A stretch of 64,000 bases of DNA from Streptomyces sp. NBC_01446 (GTDB lineage: Bacteria > Actinomycetota > Actinomycetes > Streptomycetales > Streptomycetaceae). Below are positions 61,441 through 64,000 of the stretch, one piece after another; position 1 is the stretch's first letter, and each line of letters starts with the position of its first letter. A program made the position numbers and the translations under genes. The stretch is from assembly GCF_026340095.1 (NCBI RefSeq), contig NZ_JAPEPO010000003.1, positions 806,001 to 870,000 of the forward strand. Direction: 5' to 3'. The notes beneath the pieces were generated by a model that saw only the letters and a list, made by a program, of their open reading frames with translations, did no database searches and had not been told where the DNA came from.

Positions 61441-61542
61441 AAGCAGGGTGCCCAGGACTCGGTGGCCGGTCTCGACGGCACGGTCGTCGGCGATGCGTGC
61501 GGCAGCGGTCGCTCCGGCCGAGCGCATGGAGGCGCGCTTCAT
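61437..61542 (-). pseudogene. Unidentified coding scrap joined to the cupin remnant
   Basis: From ATG 61540-61542: MKRASMRSAGATAAARIADD, RAVETGHRVLGTLLAEGEAG, running in a different frame into the cupin remnant at about 61437. Coding texture is good but no ribosome binding site or family is visible. Confidence 0.3.
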
Positions 61543-61630
61543 CAGGAGACGTAGGCGAAGACGGAGACGGGCCTTTCGATGACCGGTCGACTGCCGGTAG
61601 GCGCCGAGCGACGGGGATTCTCGCCGTCTG

Positions 61631-63265
61631 TCAGTGGCCCTTGAAGGCCTCCTCCAGCCACCAGGACCCGTGCTCGGCGGTGACCTTGGCATCGATGAGC
61701 AGGGGTGCGGAGCGGGGCCCGGCGGCCCAGTCCCGGACGGGTTCGAGGTCGGCGAGGGTGCGGACGGTGACCGCTTCGAAGCCGTAGCCCCGGGCGATGG
61801 CGGCGATGTCTGTGGGCGGGAACACGACCGTGTCCAGGGGGAATTCGCCGGGGCGGAAGTGGTGGACCTCGGCCCCATAGGCGTCGTCGTTGTAGACGAC
61901 GACCACCATCGGCAGGCCCAGGCGGCGGACTGTGTCCAGTTCTACGGCGCTCATCAGCGCGCCGCCGTCCCCGAGGGCGGCGACGGGCAGCCGGTCGGGC
62001 CGGGCCAGCGCCGCTCCGATGGCCGTCGAAAGGCCCAGGCCGATGGATTGGAAGGCCTGAGTGAAGCACAGGCTGTTGTGGTCGGGCACGGACAGGAACA
62101 TGGAGGGGTAGCCCATGAAGTTCCCGGAGTCCACTCCGATCACGCGCTCGGCGGGCAGCAGGTCGTCCAGCGCGATGCTCAGGGTGCGTGGGTCGATGCG
62201 CTCCTGGCTGCTCTCGTCCACGTAGGACACGTCCCGCCAGCGCACGCGTGCGGCGATGGCCTCTCTGATGGTGGGGCTGCGGTAGCCAGGTCGCTGCCCT
62301 CCGCTCGACTCGAGGGCGCGCCGTGCGGTGCGTTCGACATCTCCGGTGACGCCGAGGTGGACGGTGCGGTGCCTGCCGAGGGCGGCGGGGTCGTCGTCGA
62401 CCTGGACGACGGTGGTCTCCGGGCCGATCAGCCGGCCCTGCCGCATCGTCCACATGTTCAGGGCGCAGCCCCAGCCCACGATCACATCCGCGCCCCGTAC
62501 CAGTTCCGCGGTCAGGGGCGAGGAGAAGCCGCCGGACACGTCGATCGACCACGGGTTGTCGTGGAACAGCCCGCGGGCGACGGCAGAGGTGGCCAGGAGC
62601 GCGCCGTGCCGCTCGGCCAGCGCTGTCAGGGCGTCGCGCCCGTGGGGCGTGCGCGCGCCCCGGCCGGCAACGAAGACGGGGCGCTCCGCACGTTCCAGGG
62701 TCTGCACCAGTTCGGCGACGGCGTCCGACTCGGGCTCGACCGGGGGCCGTTCGGGCGGCGGGGAGACGGGTGTGCCTTCGGGGGCGTCCAGGGCCTGGAT
62801 CTCCAGCGGGAGATTGAGCAGCACCGTACGGCGCTCGTGCAAGGCCCGGCGCACGGCGCCGCATGCCTGCTCGACCGCGTCCTCGGCCGAGGTCACGCGC
62901 GTGCTGACCGCGCCCACCGAGTGCGCCAGCGCGTCCTGGTCGACGTAGAAGTTCGAGGTGGTCTCAGTGGTCTCCGCCGCGAGGACGAGCAGCGGGGTGC
63001 GGCTCTTGGCCGCCTCGCCGATACCGGTCAGCGCATTGGTCAGCCCGCACCCCTGGTGCACCGACAGCGCCGCCACCTTGCCGCTCATGCGGGCATAGGC
63101 ATCGGCCATCGTCGCCGCCCCGCCTTCATGGCGGGCCGCGACAAACCGGGCGCCGGCCGCGACCAAGGCGTTGGTCAGATGGAAGTTCCCCGAACCGACC
63201 ACACCGAAGACGTGATCGACGCCGGCCGCCGCAAGGGCCCGGCCGACCGCTTCTGCGACCTTCAT
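61631..63265 (-). CDS. Thiamine-diphosphate-dependent enzyme, acetolactate-synthase-like
   Basis: 544 residues in the three-domain order. The N-terminal Pyr domain (1-165) has AAAGVDHVFGVVGSGNFHLT and RHEGGAATMADAYARMSGKV with the cofactor-activating Glu. The middle domain (about 185-320) has VFVAGRGARTPHGRD and ADVIVGWGCALNMWT. The PP domain (about 350-540) has VIGVDSGNFMGYPSMFLS, PVAALGDGGALMSAVELDTV (GDG motif) and VVVVYNDDAYGAEVHHF (NN motif as NDDAYG). It decarboxylates or ligates a 2-keto acid; the substrate is unknown. The ATG has GGAGGG three bases upstream and overlaps the cyclase stop (ATGA). Not IlvB proper: length and middle domain differ. Confidence 0.87.
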   Translation of the reverse strand: MKVAEAVGRALAAAGVDHVFGVVGSGNFHLTNALVAAGARFVAARHEGGAATMADAYARMSGKVAALSVHQGCGLTNALTGIGEAAKSRTPLLVLAAETTETTSNFYVDQDALAHSVGAVSTRVTSAEDAVEQACGAVRRALHERRTVLLNLPLEIQALDAPEGTPVSPPPERPPVEPESDAVAELVQTLERAERPVFVAGRGARTPHGRDALTALAERHGALLATSAVARGLFHDNPWSIDVSGGFSSPLTAELVRGADVIVGWGCALNMWTMRQGRLIGPETTVVQVDDDPAALGRHRTVHLGVTGDVERTARRALESSGGQRPGYRSPTIREAIAARVRWRDVSYVDESSQERIDPRTLSIALDDLLPAERVIGVDSGNFMGYPSMFLSVPDHNSLCFTQAFQSIGLGLSTAIGAALARPDRLPVAALGDGGALMSAVELDTVRRLGLPMVVVVYNDDAYGAEVHHFRPGEFPLDTVVFPPTDIAAIARGYGFEAVTVRTLADLEPVRDWAAGPRSAPLLIDAKVTAEHGSWWLEEAFKGH

Positions 63266-64000
63266 GCACCCTCCACCAGCGCGAGCACGCGGGCGGGGGC
63301 GCCGGATCCGGTGACGATGGGCAGCGGTCCGGCCAGGACGACGGCGCCGGTCGGCGGCAGCGCGGCGAGGTTCTGAAGCTGCGTCAGGCCGTACTTGCCG
63401 CTGCCCATCAGGAAGGAATGGCACGGGAAGGCCGGATCGAAGCCCGGAGCCTGACCGGCGTCGGTGCCCACCGTCTCGACCCCGAGGCCGATCACGGGCG
63501 AGTCCTCGGCAACCCAGCGGGCACACTCCGCCGAAAGCCCAGGAGTGTGCGGGCCCTTCTCATCGGCGTTGAGGAACTCCTGCTGAGCGTGCGAGCGGTC
63601 GTCCCATCCTGTGCGCAGCAGTAGCCAGCCCCCGTCGGGCAGTGGCCCGTACTGCGCTTCCCATGCCTTCACGTGGTCGACCTCGACCAGGAAATCGGGG
63701 TTCGCGGCCGCCTCGGCGGAGAAGTCCAACACGGCTGCCGGGGCGATCAGTTGATGCGCGGGCACGGATGCCACGTCGGCGAGTCCCCGCCCGGTGATCC
63801 AGTGATTGGGTGCGTCGAAGTGCGTGCCGGTGTGCTCGCCGCTGCGGAAGTTGTTCCAGTACCAGGCAGGTCCCCGGTCGTCGTAGCGGCTGATCTCCTC
63901 CAGTTCGAAGACCGCGGTCTGACCGAACTGGGCGGGCAGTTGGAGCACCGGCGTGGAGGACGACAACGGCGCCGTGAGGTCGACGACCTCGATCGAACCA
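63262..64000 (-). CDS. Cyclase/kynurenine-formamidase-family hydrolase, 5' end outside window
   Basis: The frame is open to the right edge (about 245 residues seen). Near the edge IEVVDLTAPLSSSTPVLQLP starts the fold. PAWYWNNFRSGEHTGTHFDA-PNHW carries the HxGTHxDxPxH metal motif of the cyclase/formamidase superfamily, and EVDHVKAWEAQYGPLPDGGW and CHSFLMGSGKYGLTQLQNLA follow. These enzymes hydrolyse amides or esters of aromatic or cyclic substrates using a divalent metal. The stop overlaps the thiamine-diphosphate gene start, so they form an operon and probably act in the same catabolic pathway. The true start lies beyond position 64000. Confidence 0.85.
   Translation of the reverse strand, partial: GSIEVVDLTAPLSSSTPVLQLPAQFGQTAVFELEEISRYDDRGPAWYWNNFRSGEHTGTHFDAPNHWITGRGLADVASVPAHQLIAPAAVLDFSAEAAANPDFLVEVDHVKAWEAQYGPLPDGGWLLLRTGWDDRSHAQQEFLNADEKGPHTPGLSAECARWVAEDSPVIGLGVETVGTDAGQAPGFDPAFPCHSFLMGSGKYGLTQLQNLAALPPTGAVVLAGPLPIVTGSGAPARVLALVEGA

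Noticed and set aside
1..64000. tRNA, rRNA and riboswitch genes
   Set aside because: No tRNA T-loop with acceptor pairing and no rRNA-like conserved stretch was found on either strand by eye. A covariance-model search would be decisive.
1..64000. A secondary-metabolite or phage-defence cluster
   Set aside because: No polyketide synthase, peptide synthetase, terpene cyclase, restriction-modification or toxin-antitoxin set was recognised. The defence-style label on relatives of the barrel protein is too weak to build on.

Overview
The window is high-GC actinobacterial DNA and reads as Streptomyces. Signs of this are the strong third-position GC bias, GTG and TTG starts behind GGAG-type ribosome binding sites, Tat signals, a SpoIIE-type phosphatase, FadR/GntR and Lrp regulators, FG-GAP secreted proteins and a TTA (bldA-type) codon in the first gene. 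No rRNA, tRNA, CRISPR array or replication origin was seen. More than twenty truncated or frameshifted genes sit among the intact ones, the texture expected of a fast-evolving chromosome arm. Several frameshifts fall in runs of G, so a few could be sequencing errors.

Layout. 1-13 kb: phosphotransferases, a FadR-type regulator beside a deletion-fused aminotransferase/permease remnant, dead ROK and LacI genes, an FG-GAP secreted protein, a Tat-exported alpha/beta hydrolase with a dead paralogue, prephenate dehydratase and a CGNR zinc-finger protein. 13-34 kb: a stress/dormancy island. It holds a DosS-like GAF histidine kinase (OsdK-like) and its NarL-type regulator (OsdR-like), four intact or broken CBS-BON genes, a cyclic-nucleotide-domain protein and its dead copy, two pyridoxamine-oxidase-fold proteins, three universal stress proteins plus a remnant, an Acg-type nitroreductase, a DUF1876 (Rv1738-type) protein, and an operon of alcohol dehydrogenase, HTH-flavin-fold regulator, HAD phosphatase and GH65 phosphorylase. 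A 14-bp motif close to GGGCCGGTCGGCCC recurs upstream of most of these transcription units and is the best candidate for a shared operator.

34-48 kb: a DUF2975/HTH pair behind a palindrome, a beheaded Ser/Thr kinase, a frameshifted TIM-barrel-like gene, a GNAT protein, IS5 debris, a broken amidase, an enoyl-CoA hydratase, a lipoprotein hydrolase, a TMEM175-like channel and a SpoIIE/GAF phosphatase. 48-57 kb: a quinone oxidoreductase, a DUF1062 protein and a beta-lactamase-fold hydrolase converging on a strong terminator, a truncated HTH/NB-ARC gene next to a GGGGCA hexamer repeat, a secreted protein and a broken subtilisin-like protease. 57-64 kb: an Lrp regulator divergent from an MFS transporter/M20 amidohydrolase operon that ends in an 18-bp-arm hairpin, deletion debris, and a cyclase/thiamine-diphosphate-enzyme operon running off the right edge.

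How the genes work together. In the island, the two-component pair probably senses oxygen or redox state and switches on stress proteins, a nitroreductase, a ribosome-associated-type small protein and phosphorolytic disaccharide use. GH65 plus the HAD phosphomutase-like enzyme would yield glucose 6-phosphate at low ATP cost. These links are inferred from motif placement and from what is known of the mycobacterial DosR and Streptomyces OsdR regulons.
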